DNA of 64,000 nt from Sipunculus nudus (GCA_026874595.1 CM049309.1:25549033-25613032), one strand, 5' to 3'; positions 36,633 through 49,028 are shown, counted from the stretch's first letter. Notes: generated by a model from the letters alone, not told the origin. Translations and numbers: made by a program.

Positions 36633-36663
36633 TAAATAAACGAAATTTTTGTTTGTTTTCCAG
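36633..36663 (+). promoter_or_regulatory. NAXE: NAXE intron 2 branch region and 3' splice site
   Basis: Between the last 35-bp unit and the exon lie CTAAATAAACG, a possible branch region, and a T-rich tract ending TTTTCCAG. The whole acceptor signal is squeezed into about 31 bases beside the array; the branch point could fall in the last repeat unit. Confidence 0.7.
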
Positions 36664-36774
36664 GCTTATCCCAAGGAAGTTTTGAGTAAGGATAATGGCG
36701 CTATTCTTGTTGCATGTGGTCCTGGCAACAATGGCGGAGATGGCTTGGTGTGTGCTCGGCATCTCAAGCTGTTT
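36664..36774 (+). CDS. NAXE: NAXE internal exon (nucleotide-binding loop)
   Basis: This 111-base exon gives 37 codons in phase 0 at both ends, flanked by TTTTCCAG and GTAAGT. It reads [20 protein letters not shown] then [17 protein letters not shown]. The block [17 protein letters not shown] is the hallmark glycine-rich loop of YjeF_N/NAXE proteins that contacts the NAD(P)HX substrate. It joins directly to the exon ending ALAK at 2821. In vertebrate NAXE the next residues begin with a GY..YP segment; I searched the following 27 kb by eye and did not find it, so intron 3 leaves the window. Confidence 0.97.
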
Positions 36775-36893
36775 GTAAGTAGAATTATTTATTACTGTGA
36801 CTACAGTGATCTACTTCATGCATTTTACATTTCTGAAATCATTGAGACTTCTGGTGAACCTGATTGGGTCCAATAGGCCTTTACACCTGATTT

Positions 36894-39800
36894 TTAGCTC
36901 AGCTGACTTTAAGTCATCTGAGCTATAGTCGTGGTCCTTTGTCCGTCGGCTGTCCGACCGTCCGTCCGTTAACTGGCACGTTTTGAAACCGTTGGACCTA
37001 CGAATCTAAAATTCGGCATACCTTTAGATGTCCCTAAAATCTCCTACCATACCGAAAATTGGGTCACTAGGACTTTGTTCCTTTGAATTATTAAGGAAAA
37101 ATCTCCGTTTTCCATTTAAAACCCATTGTTACACTTCAAGACTGCCTAATATCAAAACCACTGACCTGATATTGACCATTTTTAATATATTAATTCCTCT
37201 ATATATTTCCTATGTACATACCAGAAATTACTTCAATATTTTTTTAAATTCTTGTAGTAATGGGCCTAAACATAATGCACTTTGAAAAAATTCAGGAAAT
37301 ATATTTACTCACTTAACTTGAGAACTGCTGAAGCTAGAGACTTTCTTTCAGGTATATAACTATATTTAATCAAGATTCAATTGTATACCCAAAATTAGAT
37401 CTGAATTTTTAAAATTTTATAAGTTATTAGCATAAATATAAAATCAGTAACTTAAATTTTGCCCAGAATTGACCATGGCACATTTTTTTCCTGTGACTGC
37501 TGTGGATTTAATTTTCACAGCATGCTACCATAAGCATTTCATCTCTGAACATCTGAAATTTGAAACCAGTTGATCATAAAATGATGATTTTATAAAAGTA
37601 TTGTTTAGATCAAGCAAATGTTATGCAGTTTGCTAGAGCTCAGCTCCCCAGCTTCCCAGGCCAGCTCTCAGCTCCCAAAATTTGGCATACAGTTAGATGT
37701 CCCCCAAACCCCCCTACCATTCCAAAAGTTTGGTCACTAGAACTTCATTCCTTCGAGATATTAAGAAAAAACTGTAATTTTCAATAAAAAACCCATTGTT
37801 ACACTTCAGGACTGCCTAATATCAAAACCACTGATCTGACTTTGATCATATAAAATATACATGTTCTTCTATTTATACTCTATGCACATGTAAGAAATGA
37901 TGTGAGTATTGTGAAATTGTTTTAAGTTATGGGCCCAAACAAAATGCACTTTGTAAACAAGAAATATGTTTACTCCTTTAACATGAAAATTGCTGAAGCT
38001 AGAGATTTTTTTTTGTCAGGGATATAACAATATTTAATCAAGATTCAATTGTATACCCAAAATTAGTTCTGAATTTTTCAAATTTTATAAGTTATTAGTA
38101 TAAATATAAAATCAGTACCCTTAATTTTGCCTAATTTTGATCATGGCATGTTTGTTTCGTGTAAGTACTGTTGATATAATTTTCATATCATGCAGAAATA
38201 AGGATTTCAGCTTGTTAGTTTTGAAAGTTGAAAGAAATTGGCCAAAAACTGTAGCTTTTATTAAAGTTTTTATGACACCATGTCAGATCCAGGCTCTAAC
38301 CAGGCCCTATTCAGTCATCTGTATGTCCTCAACTTGACCTTTCCTGCCAATTATGCACGCATGATGGGGGGCATTTACTTGCAGCTGGGCAGCTTGTTGC
38401 TCCCCACAGCTGATCCAGGTGTCCAACCCAGCTCATCTATTAGTTGTTTAGACCAACAGCATAACAATAAACAATGAATAAATAAATTTGTATAGATCTA
38501 TAATAACAACTTTAAAAATAATCAGTAGAAAAGGAATTTGACAGTTGATGAGTAACAGAGAATTACCTTGCAGTTACTGATGTTTTATGGATTTTGTATG
38601 GATGGATAAAAATGTATTCCAAGTAACACCATGGTATTTTTCTTTTCAGTTTTAATCATGAAAAAAAAAAATAATTAAATTATATTGTTATGTACTATTA
38701 GGGATTATATGAAGGAAATTAATGATTAACAAAGATGCAGTTTATAATAAAAATCTAAATTCCCAGGTCTTTTCCAAGTGTTTCAGATTGTTAATTTATA
38801 TTTATTTCAAAATTAAAAAAAAAGGTTAAAATGTTAAAATTTTAAAATTTTACTCAGACAAGTACTGATTAAAGATGTCAATATGTTTCACTTATGACAT
38901 TCAGACACGTGGCTGTAACAGCTGTCACAAGACTATGTAAATAATCAAAATTTATATTACTGGTTCCTATATTTCAGTTAATAAAAGTAAACTTGCCCAT
39001 CTCTAGTTTTCTCCTTGTATAATTTATAGGGTGTTCTTATCCTTGGGTTATTTTTTACACATATAATGGTTTCATAGCTGAGATACTTCAATTTTTTTTC
39101 TGATACATTTTGTTTTAGTTAAAAAAATTTAAAATGATAAAAAATCAGATCTTAGACAAGTTCTCATCATGTTTTCTGTAATGTTAATAATTGTCATAAG
39201 ACTCTTGCTATGTCTAGTGTGTAGATTGATGTGAAGGTAGTCCAAAGTGAATATTATAGTTTTATTTTTTGAATATAAATAAAATTCATAACCAGGTACT
39301 TATGATCATTATTTAAATTTGTGATATTTGTTTATTGTGGATTCTCAAGAACTTTGTTTGGCTGAAACTGAATAAATACCAGACATGGTGCAGTACTTTG
39401 CAAATGTATTTGAATGCAAATATGAATATGTACTCCATAATTTCATGTATAAGGATAGGAATACAGGTAAAAATGTAAGTATTTGAATACAAATGCATTC
39501 ATGAATATATTCTGTAATATTATTTTAATAATCATTTATTTCTACAATATCATTAAAAAATCTTTGATGAAAAAAACAGGTGATACTGTTATCATTTTTA
39601 ATTTAAATTATACTTGACACAATACGTGTTATTAATTTTAATAAATAGTTTAACTTTTCAAATAATTCTGCTGCAATGTAGGTAAAGTTTTATGGCCAAG
39701 TCAAAACCTGTGTGATGAAAGGACACTATATCCAACTGTAAATAATATTAATGACATCAATCCTCTTCCCTGTCTCAACGGATATTATCAAAATCTTACA

Positions 39801-39936
39801 TAACTTGAGTTAAACACCATCAACTCATTTTAGAGCTTGAATTACCTCACAAAACCTGCCTTTGCCTACCTCCCCTTCCAAATCATATTTTGTGATCATA
39901 TATTACAGATGAGCGCCGTGACCGGTGGGTCCCTTG
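36894..39936 (+). mobile_element. Family T Helitron-like element, complete copy
   Basis: 5' TTAGCTCAGCTGACTTTAAG with the hairpin, followed by GTCCGACCGTCCGTCCGTTAAC-like sequence (36949-36972). 3' CAGATGAGCGCCGTGACCGG TGGGTCCCTTG then TTTT. Length 3,043. Internally it contains two successive copies of the family T front module (ATTCGGCATAC..TTAGATGTCC at 37012 and again at about 37680), as in the copies at 43974 and 49029. It lies 120 bases after the NAXE exon. Confidence 0.86.
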
Positions 39937-40003
39937 TTTTCAGTATTTTATGTTATCCTATTTTATAACTGAGCTCTGTCTGAGTGTATGGTAGCCTGTT
40001 TTT

Positions 40004-40188
40004 ATCTCAGCTGACTGTAAGAGCTATGGGGCTCAGAAGTACCCTCCAGAGTTATTATAAATTTCATACAAAATCTCCAGTATCTGAACAACTAATGCAT
40101 TGATCGCCATGATTCTTTGTTTGCATATTCATCATGGAGTGTTTCGTCACTTCCTGCAGCTGTACAGGTGGGGCCACCTTGATTTTTT
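40004..40188 (+). mobile_element. Family T 5' fragment
   Basis: Starts TTATCTCAGCTGACTGTAAG and matches 28500-28670 (GGGGCT..GAAGTACCC, TGATCGCCATGATTCTTTG, CACTTCCTGCAG). It is interrupted at the T run at 40183-40190 by the next element. Confidence 0.65.
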
Positions 40189-41860
40189 TTAGCGAACCTG
40201 TGAGCTTATGCGATGGTGTGGCGTCGTCCGGTGTCCGTCGGCCGTCGTCTGTACGTTAACCTATACTATCTTGAAAACGGCAAGAATTAGCATCATCAAA
40301 TTTTATGCATAAAATTAGTCATCTAAAAAACTCTATCGGATTTTGCTTATTTTTTGGCTAACTGCATTTTCTTAGATTTTATAGGGAAAAAACTAAAAAA
40401 GCTTAAAAAATCTTCTTCTCCGAATCTTTTCAGCCAAATTGTCCAATATTTTACAGAAATGATTTCTGGAACAATCTCTCTCAAGTTTGTTCAAATGGTT
40501 TAAGTTCGGTGATTTTTCGCCGAGTTACAGGAAGTTGAACTTAGTCATCTTTCCAAAAAAGCATACTAAAATTACAATCTCAGAAATGGCTTGAGCTATC
40601 ATCACCAAATTTTATGCCAATGTTGGTCACATGAGTCATATCTGAAATTGAGGTATTGGTGGCGCCACCTGCATCGGCCTTTTTTGTACGGGGGTCATCA
40701 GTGCCCGTATCAAACTGAAGTCTTCAAATAACTTCTTCTCTGAAACGATATGGCCAAATTGTTTAATATCGCCCAGAAATGATCCTAGGGTAGTGCTTTC
40801 TGAAGTTTGTTCAAATGGTCTCAGTTCAGTGACTTTTGGCTGAGTTATGGGAAGCTGAATTTAGTCATATGACATAGCAGCCCATTTTAGCTAAGTGGCT
40901 ACAAAAATCTTCTTCTCAAAAACCACTGGGCCAAATTTTTAAATCTCACACATTAATTATTCTTAGATGTTGATAATTCAAGTTTGTTCAAATGGTCTCA
41001 GTTCAGTGACTTTTGGCTGAGTTATGGGAAGCTGAATTTAGTCATATGCCATAACAGCCCATTTTAGCTAAGTGGCTACAAAAATCTTCTTCTCAAAAAC
41101 CACTGGGCCAAATTCTTAAATCTCACACATTAATTATCCTTAGATGTTGATAATTCAAGTTTGTTCAAATGGTTTTGGTTCAATGATTTTTGGCTGAATT
41201 ATGGGAAGCTGAACTTTGATATTTTGCTGTATTTTCCCATATGAGTTATAAACCTACAAAACGTTTTTTGACTGATGATACTGAGGCCAGTTTGTTTAAT
41301 ATTTTGCAAGAATAATTTCCTGAATAATTCTTATAATAATCGTCTTTTATGGTTCCAAAGAATGAATTTTGGCTGATTTATAAAGATTGAATTGAGTCAT
41401 TTTACCATACATGTTAGCTGTGTGAAGCAGATACATCTAGCCTAGCACCAGTTTATCAGCATCCATTACATCATGCCTCTAGACATTTAGATTTCAGGTT
41501 ATCTATGGAAAATATTGACAAGAATGTGTTTTAAAAGCTTGTAAAAATTTAGATTTATGATATTAGATATCATCTGTACACTAACTCATAATTTCTCGGG
41601 AATAGCAGGAGCTACCATCCCCAAATTTTATGCAATTATCTGTCACAAAATAAATGTTGATGGATTTAGCTTATTTTTGCTATCTGTATTTACTTAGATT
41701 TTACATGGAAAAAGCTGAAAAAAACTTTGAAAGTCTTATTCTTCTAAACGGTCAGAAATTTACAGAAATGATCCCAGAGGCGAGCCCTCTCAAGTTGGTT
41801 CAAATGGTTTGTGTTTGATAAATATTAGCAGAGTTACATAACAGGCCAAGATTGTGTATG
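40189..41860 (+). mobile_element. Helitron-like element, TTAGCGAACC family
   Basis: Begins TTAGCGAACCTGTGAGCTTA within a T run, followed by GTCCGTCGGCCGTCGTCTG and GTTAAC at 40242-40260. The body contains repeated modules with TTCTTCTCAAAAACCACTGG and GTTCAAATGGTCTCAGTTCA (about 40820-41180) and a diverged second copy of the head-proximal region at 41550-41860. It has a GGTGGCGCCACC palindrome at 40658-40669. A CTAG at 41437-41440 could be an internal 3' end. No protein is encoded. Right boundary uncertain. Confidence 0.6.
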
Positions 41861-41967
41861 TTTCTTTAATAGGTTGAGGAACTGCCAACTGTTTCAGATT
41901 TGGCAATAATTCATTCAGTGCAGCCAAATATAGGTCAACAGTTCAATCAGTGCAGCTAAGCCTAAGG

Positions 41968-42083
41968 CATGTGATCACCTCATGGGTGTCATGTGAGCAC
42001 CTCATGGGCAGCATGTGATCATCTCATGGGTAGCATGTGATCACATCATGAGTATCATGTGATCACCACATGGGTGTCATGCC
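41968..42083. repeat. 22-bp minisatellite, about 5 units
   Basis: CATGTGATCACCTCATGGGT GT and close variants (GTGAGCACCTCATGGGCAG, GTGATCATCTCATGGGTAG) in a row. Confidence 0.8.
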
Positions 42084-42223
42084 CCTCAGGGCTGCATATG
42101 GAGCCAATCTGTGAGCTTATGCAATTGTGTGGCTACTATTTCAGATTTGGCAACAGGCAAAAGGTCAGTCTGGATTTATTTATAGCTTTGGCAGACTGCC
42201 AACTGTGTCAGATTATGCAACAG

Positions 42224-42312
42224 GTCAAGAATTCACTCAGTGCAGCCAGGTACAGGTCAGAAGTTCACTCAGTCTAGCCAGGTGCAGGTCAAGAGTTCAC
42301 TCAGTGCAGTAG
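42224..42312. repeat. 32-bp repeat, about 3 units
   Basis: GGTCAAGAATTCACTCAGTG CAGCCAGGTACA repeats at 32-base spacing; a more diverged unit occurs before it near 41925-41960. The plus-strand frames at 42059-42312 are products of these repeats. Confidence 0.75.
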
Positions 42313-42399
42313 CCTGAGCCAGTAATTTGTCACAGTACACACGGGGCAACAGCCTTTCTCACCTAAGCCTGGTCAGCCCCATGCATCAGACTCAAGGTA

Positions 42400-42660
42400 A
42401 GTTTGATGTATTGGCCTGTTATTCTGACCTGTCTATGTGTCTTTAATGGCTTTCTCGTTCACAAGACAGGTGTCGCCATCTGCAATGACTTTTACAAAGT
42501 GTATGTGCCTGCTTAATTCTACGGAGGAATTTGATATATCAGCCTGAAATTGGGCATATTTATACATGTCAAATAGCTTTGTTGTATACAAGACTGGTGA
42601 TGCCACCTACAATTATTTTTGTGTTGTGTGCACCCATGCGAGAATTTCAGCAGTGATGTT
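42400..42660 (+). mobile_element. Diverged fragment related to the GTATCCGC Helitron-like family
   Basis: GACAGGTGTCGCCATCTGCA (about 42466) and ACTGGTGATGCCACCTAC (about 42594) with CCTGAAATTGGGCATATTTA between them mirror the alternating modules at 4090-4700. Ends not recognised. Confidence 0.5.
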
Positions 42661-42709
42661 TGTGTATTGTTTCTTGTTCAGATGTTTAGTACTTGCATTG
42701 TTCATATAT

Positions 42710-43190
42710 ACACTGCAAAAAATAACTTACTTAAAATAAGTAGAAAAATGTTAAAATAAGTAAAATTATCTTGGGAGTCAGATAAGAAATATTTTCTTGT
42801 TAGCTATAAGGAATATTTTCTTATTTCAAGGAATATTTACTTGAATTAGTTTCTTATTTCAAGGAATATTTACTAGATTGACTTACTTATTTCAAGGAAT
42901 ATTTACTAGATTGACTTTCTTATTTCAAGGAATATTTACTAGATTTAGTTTCTTATTTCAAGGAATATTTACTTGATTTAGTTTCTTATTTCAAGAAAAA
43001 TCTACTCAGCTTCTTTCAAGGAAAATTTTCTAGACCAAGGAATATTTACTTATTTCAAGAAAATTTGTTCAAGAAAAATTCTCTTGATTTAAGCAAAATG
43101 GGAGTCAGATAAGAAATATTGATTAGGACAAGTAACATTTCCTTGAATAAGGAATATAACCTGTTCAATCTTTCTAGTTCAAGAAAATCC
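42710..43190. repeat. Degenerate 32-33-bp array (TTTCAAGGAATATTTACT)
   Basis: CTTATTTCAAGGAATATTTA CTAGATTTAGTTT and variants recur from about 42820 to 43000. They are flanked by GGGAGTCAGATAAGAAATAT on both sides (about 42773 and 43100), in the same orientation. The left edge CACTGCAAAAAATAACTTAC resembles termini of AT-rich cut-and-paste elements seen in other animals, but no inverted right end was found. Confidence 0.6.
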
Positions 43191-43893
43191 TGCTGAAACA
43201 ATTGTCACCTGCAATAATTCAGTATTACATATAGCTTGATGCATGATGGTTCTAAATTATAGCATTATAAATGACAACTTGAATATCACAAGTGTCTACA
43301 AACAATAGAAATATTAACAAATGCAACTTTCAACTACATCTCTTTTATTTCATTTATGTGTGTATCAAACAGTATTTATGATACAATCAAACATAGATCT
43401 ACTGTTATCTACATATATATAATACATAAACCTAATGATATGATGGTACAGATAATTATAAGGCTAAATCCTTGCAGGTTCCTCTCTGAATATAAAGTTG
43501 ATGTAAGAAACACCAGCTGTTAAAACAAAGGTCCTCTAGATAAAATTACTGACAATCATAATAAAATTGTAACAGATTGCATAAAAATATAAACATATAT
43601 ACTAGATTGTAAGAATATATGTATACAGTGACTATAACAACTTCCAACTGATTTTTTCCCACATAACCATCAATATAAAAAATGTACAACCTTAGAATAT
43701 TTATAATTATTTAGGAAAGACTGATTTTTTTATGATTAATGTCAGCTTGTAAATTAGTACCACTTTATTGTTAAATGAATACAACTAAATTATCTAATAC
43801 CTTAAATTTATTAAAAGGTTGATGCTGTTGAACAATATTAGTTACATTTAAATTGTATCTTTGTAATGTTTTCAAAGAGTACATGTTTTAAAA
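43191..43893. other. Intronic sequence, no feature recognised
   Basis: AT-rich; no exon or family recognised. Confidence 0.5.
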
Positions 43894-43973
43894 CAAAGGG
43901 CCCATGGGTCACGGCGCGCAGCTGTTATATATGATCACAAAATGATTTGGAAGAGGGGGCAGGCAGATGCTTT
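43894..43973 (-). mobile_element. Family T 3'-end fragment, minus strand
   Basis: CAAAGGGCCCATGGGTCACG followed by GCGCGCAGCTG is the reverse complement of the family T 3' terminus, and the following bases match the reverse of 39870-39905 (TGATCACAAAATGATTTGG). Only 80 bases remain before another family T copy starts at 43974. Confidence 0.8.
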
Positions 43974-46580
43974 TTAGCTCAGCTGACTATAAGTCATCTG
44001 AGCTATAGTCATGGTCCATTGTCCGTCGTCCGTCCGTCTGTCCGTCTGGATGTCCGTCCGTAAGACTGGCACGTTTCGACACCGTTCAACCTACGAATCT
44101 GAAATTCGGCATACTGTTAGATGTCCCCAAAATCTCCTACCATGCCAAAAATTGGGTCAATATGACTTCGTTCCTTCGAGATATTAAGGAAAAACCTCAA
44201 TTTTTTATTAGAAATCTATTTTCACACTTTCAGGACTGCCTAATATCAAAACCACTCATCTGTTTTTCTTCATTTTTACCATAAATATTCCTCTATATGG
44301 TTCCTATGTACATGCCAGAAATTAAGTCAGTATTATTTAATTTAAAAAAGTTATGGGCCCAAATATAATGGACTTTGTAAAAAAATGAGGAAAGATATTT
44401 TGTCACTTAAGACCAAAAGTGTTAAAGGTAGGAATTTTTTTTTCAGTAATACCACTTTAAATAATCAAAATTGAATTGTATACCCAAAATTAGATAAAAA
44501 TCTTTTTAATTTTTTAAAATATTAATAAAAATAAAAAATTGGTACCTCAAATTTTGCCCAACTTTGACCATGGCAAGTTTTTTTCCTGTAAGTACTGTGG
44601 ATTTAATTTTCACAGCATGTTTTTGTTAGCATTTCAACTGTTAACACCAAAAATTTGAAACCAGTTGATCAAAAACTGTAGATTTTAATCAAGTTTTCAA
44701 GCACCATGTAACATATTGTTTACATCAAGCTAGTGTTATGCAGTTTGCAAGAGCTCAGCTCCCCAGCTTCAGCTCTAAGTTCCTTAAATTCGGCATACAG
44801 TTAGATGTCTCCAAAATGCCCTACCATGCCAAGAATTTGGTCACTAGGACATTCGAGATATTAATGAAAAACTTCATTTTTCCATTAAAAACCCATTGTT
44901 ACACTTCAAGACTGCCTAATATCAAAACCACTGATCTGACTTTAATCATATATAATATACATATTTTTCATTCTCTATGCACATGCCAGAATGATGTCTG
45001 TATTGTGTAATTGTTTTAAGTTATGGGTCCAAACATAATGCACTTTGTAAAAAATCAAGAAATATATTTACTCCCTTAACAAGAGCATTGCTGAAGCTAG
45101 AGATTTTTTTGTCAGGGATGTAACATTATTTAATCAAGATTCAATTGAATACCCAAAATTAGTTCTGAATTTTTCAAATTTTATTTAGTATAAATATAAA
45201 ATTAGTACCTTAAATTTTGCCCAACTGTGACCATGGCACGTTTGTTTCCCGTGAGCACTGTTGATATAATTTTCATATCATGCACACATAAGCATTTCAG
45301 CTTTTTAGTTTAGAAAGCTGAAAGAAATTGGCCAAAAATTGTAGCTTTTATTGTTGTTTTTTATGAGACCCTGTCAGACTTTGGCTCTCTTCAGCCCCTC
45401 TTGAGTCACCTGTATGTTGACCTTGTTGACCTTTCATCAAATTATGCACGCTTGAGGCGAGGCATACATGGAATCCAGGCAGCTTATGGCAAGCCACAGT
45501 TGATCCAGGTGTCCAACCCAACTCATCTAGTAGTTTTAACCAAGAACATAACAAAAAACAATAAATTAATAAATTTTTATTGGTTTTTAATAACAAATTA
45601 AAGAAAAATAGAAAAGGAATTTGTTAGTTTATAATAACAGAAAATTAACTTGCAGTTACTGATGATATAAGAATCTTGTATCGATGGGTAGAATGTCATA
45701 TATTCCAAATAACACCATGCAGTCACCTATGGCATTTTTCAGTTCAATTTTAATGATAAAGAAGTGAATCATATTATTCATTACTAATCATTAGGGATCA
45801 TATGAAGGAAATTAGACAAAGATGCAGTTGATAATATTAATCTAGATTCCTGCTGTGCCTAGTGTGTACATTGATGTGAAATTAGTCCAAAATGAATTTT
45901 TTACAGTTATTTTTTAATATAAATAAAAGCCATAAAACCAGTTACTTATGATCATTATTTAAATGTGTGAATTTTGTATATTCTGGATTCTCAACATCGT
46001 TATGTGAAAACTGAATAAATCCCAGACATGGTGCAAATACTTTGTAATTGTATTTAAATACGAATATGATTTTGTACTCCATTATAAAATTTCTTGCATA
46101 AAGAATGGGAATTCAGGTAAAAATGAAAATATATGAATACTCGTGCAAATACTTTCAAAATGTATTCATGAATGCATTCATGAATATATTCTTTAATAGT
46201 ATTTTAATAATCATATCAGTTATATTTCATTTTAAAAAATCATATGATTCTCTTATTATTTTTAATAAAAATTATATTTGGGACAATATTTTTTTTTTTT
46301 TAATAAATAGTTAAACTCTTATATTATATGTTCTGCTTATAAGTTATATGGCCAAGTCAAAATCTGTGTGACAATAGTACTCCATTTGTTAATAAAATAA
46401 ATGAAATCAATCCTCTTCCCTGTCTCCAAAGGTACTATCAAAATCATACATAAGCTAAACAACAACAACTCATAATACAGCTTATATTTATTACCACACA
46501 AAACCAGCATGTGCCTCATTTCTAAATAATATTTTTTTATCATATATAACAGCTGAGCGTCGTGACCCATAGGTCCCTTG
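43974..46580 (+). mobile_element. Family T Helitron-like element, complete copy
   Basis: 5' TTAGCTCAGCTGACTATAAG; 3' CAGCTGAGCGTCGTGACCCA TAGGTCCCTTG then TTTT. Length 2,607. Its last 2 kb (from about 44570) is a close relative of 51275-53305. The 3' palindrome is damaged (CATAGG) in both. Confidence 0.87.
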
Positions 46581-46619
46581 TTTTATTTTTTACGATTTTT
46601 TTTCTCTACTTTTGTGATC

Positions 46620-47382
46620 TTTAAACATTTGGTCATCTGTAAACAGGGCACAAATCATAATGACTGGACCTAGAATCTTCAAGGGAAGCCTATAAAAGGT
46701 CTACATGGAAACCCGAAATAAGGTCCCTGTTACCCATATTCTGAGAGCTATGGGGCTCTGAAGTACCCCCCAGAATAAAGATTTGGTCATATATTAACAG
46801 GGCACAAATCATAATGACTGGACCTAGAATCTTCTTTCTTGACATGCAGGGAGGCCTTTGGAAAGTCTCTTTGGAAATCTGAAATTAGGTCTCTGTTACC
46901 CATATCCTTCATGCTATGGCTCCGAGAATAAAGATTTGGTCATCTGTTAACAGAGCACAAATTATAATGACTTGACCTAGAATCTCCTTTCTTGATATGC
47001 TGGGAGGCCCCTGAAGTCTCCTTGTGCACCTGAAATTACATCTCTGTTACCCATATCCTTCATCCTATGCGGCTTTGAAATACCCCCCAGAATAAACATT
47101 TGGTCATCTGTTAACAGGGCACAAATCATAATAACTGGACCTAGAATTTTATTTGTTGACATGCTGGGAGACCCCTGAAAAGTCAAACCTTGAAAATAGG
47201 TGTCTGTTACCCATATCCTTCATGCTACAGAGCTCCATAGTACCCCAATGAATATTGGATGATTTTATACAAAAGGTCAAGTTTGGAAAAAGTATTTCAT
47301 TCAAATTTGACATTCAGATGATAAAATTACTTTTGTCAATGTCTTCCTGGTCAGCTGAGCATCATGACCCCTGGGTCACTTG
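46620..47382 (+). mobile_element. Family T element fragment with about 155-bp tandem units
   Basis: Four units contain TTTGGTCATCTGTTAACAGG, GCACAAATCATAATGACTGG and ACCTAGAATCTTC, at about 46629, 46787, 46935 and 47099. The 3' end CAGCTGAGCATCATGACCCC TGGGTCACTTG closes at 47382. It is related to the body at 10440-12211 and lacks a 5' end. Confidence 0.75.
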
Positions 47383-48530
47383 TTTTTTCCCTGTAAGCAC
47401 TGTTAATTTAATTTTCATATCTTGCACTGGTAAGGATTTAAGCTTCTAAATTCTGAAGTTATAAAAGGAATTGGTCAAAAACTAGCTTTTATGAAAGTTT
47501 TTATGAGACCATATCACACCTTGGCTGTACTGAAGCCCCCCTTTTATGTCCCCACATTGACCTTTCAGGCCAATTATGCATGCTTGAAGCGAGGCACTCT
47601 GCAGCCAGCCAGCTCATGGGTGGCTTCAACTGATCTAACTGTCCAACCCCCCCCCACTAGTATTTGTTTAGGCCATAAACATAACAAAAAACTTTTTTTT
47701 TTAATATTTGGTTTATGATAAGAACTTAAAAAAATAAATGGAAAAGGAATTTATAGTTAATGAGTTACAGGGGATTACCTTGCAATTACTGATCATTTAT
47801 GGATCTTCCATGGATGGCCAAAATTGTATTTCAAATAACACCATGCAGTCACCATTGGGTATTTTTCATTTCAACCATAAAAATGAAAAATAAATAATTA
47901 AAATAAATTGTTGTTTACTATTAGGGATTATATGAAGCAAGATAATGATAGACAAGGATGCAGTTGATTATATTAAATTAATCTAAATTTCCAGGTCTTT
48001 TCCAGGTCTTTAAGTTGTTGGTTTATATTTATTACAAAATTAAAATAATAAATAAATATGTCAAAAATTTAAAATATTACTCAGACAAGTGTTCATTAAA
48101 GATTTTAATTTGTTTGACTTATAACTCATGGTTGTATCAGTTGTTACATGAGACTGGCTAAATAATCAAAATTTATATTGCTGGTCCTTTATTTCATTTC
48201 ATAAAATTAAACATTCCCAACTCCAGTTTGCTCCTGGTATGATATATTGGGTGTTTTGATCCTTGGATTAATTTTAACACATGTATTAGTTTTATAGCTG
48301 AGAATACTTTTCTTTTTTTCCTGATACCATTTTCCTGTTAGTGCTGTGGAAATAATTTTCACAGCATGTACACATTAACATTTCATCTGTTAAAATCTGA
48401 AATTTGAAACCAATTGATCAAAAACTGTAGATTTTATTCAAGTTTCCAGGTACCATGTCTTCATTGTTTGCATCAGATCAGTATAAATGCAGTGTACTGG
48501 GCAGTTACATAACACCTTCAGGTCTGACCT
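47383..48530 (+). mobile_element. Internal family T fragments
   Basis: 47384-48330 aligns with 38150-39090 (CTGTAAGCACTGTTAATTTA, GACCATATCACACC, then an AT-rich part). A second piece at about 48335-48490 aligns with 44585-44720. Neither has element ends, so these are remnants of one or two older copies. Confidence 0.65.
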
Positions 48531-48587
48531 ACTGCCACTGTGAGTGTCTGGGTCAGGCTGGGTCAGGCAGTAATTACCAGAGAGCCT

Positions 48588-48678
48588 CTCTTTCTCTCTC
48601 TCTCTAGCAGTCTAGGTCTCTTTCTCTCTCTATCTCTCCTCTGCTTCTTCTCTTTCTTTCTCCATCTTTCTTTCTCTC

Positions 48679-48722
<44 letters not shown>
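48588..48722. repeat. (CT)n microsatellite
   Basis: Long, slightly impure CT/TTTC run. Open frames on both strands here (48540-48758, 48563-48781) are low-complexity artefacts. Confidence 0.95.
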
Positions 48723-48725
<3 letters not shown>

Positions 48726-49028
48726 GCCTCCCTTGCTCCCTCCATCCCATTCTGTTGACAGGTACTATAAACTAGATACATTAGCTATAAATGTTGATGC
48801 AATTTAGAAATGTGAATCAACTGAAATATTCACAATCACATGTATGTTATACTGTAAATTTATAGTAACATTTGGAAACTTGGATTAAAATTATGTAATG
48901 AAAAAAAGGAATAAATGCAAATATTGTTAATTTTTTCTTGGCTCAGTAGAATAGGGAAAAAAATTATTTGCTTTGTTTCTCCATCTTTCTTTCTGTTTTA
49001 AATATTTTAATGTTCATGAATAAACTTT

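Larger units (their letters stand above)
2822..36663 (+). other. NAXE: NAXE intron 2, 33.8 kb, repeat-filled
   Basis: The interval runs from donor GTATGT (2822) to acceptor TTTTCCAG (36656-36663). Both flanking exons are in phase 0 at this junction and together give contiguous family protein (ATALAK then AYPKEV), so no coding exon is needed between them. It contains at least four Helitron-like elements, a nest of DNA transposons and five minisatellites. The vertebrate gene is only a few kilobases in total, so this intron is greatly expanded by comparison (known from the family; the size here is read directly). Confidence 0.9.

Noticed and set aside
33723-36762. Many minus-strand frames of 66-276 codons with repeated PCQENIS and VRRTYQ
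   Set aside because: Products of the 35-bp array; open in every frame and overlapping one another.
48540-48781. Leucine/serine- or arginine/glutamate-rich frames on both strands
   Set aside because: Low-complexity translation of the CT microsatellite.
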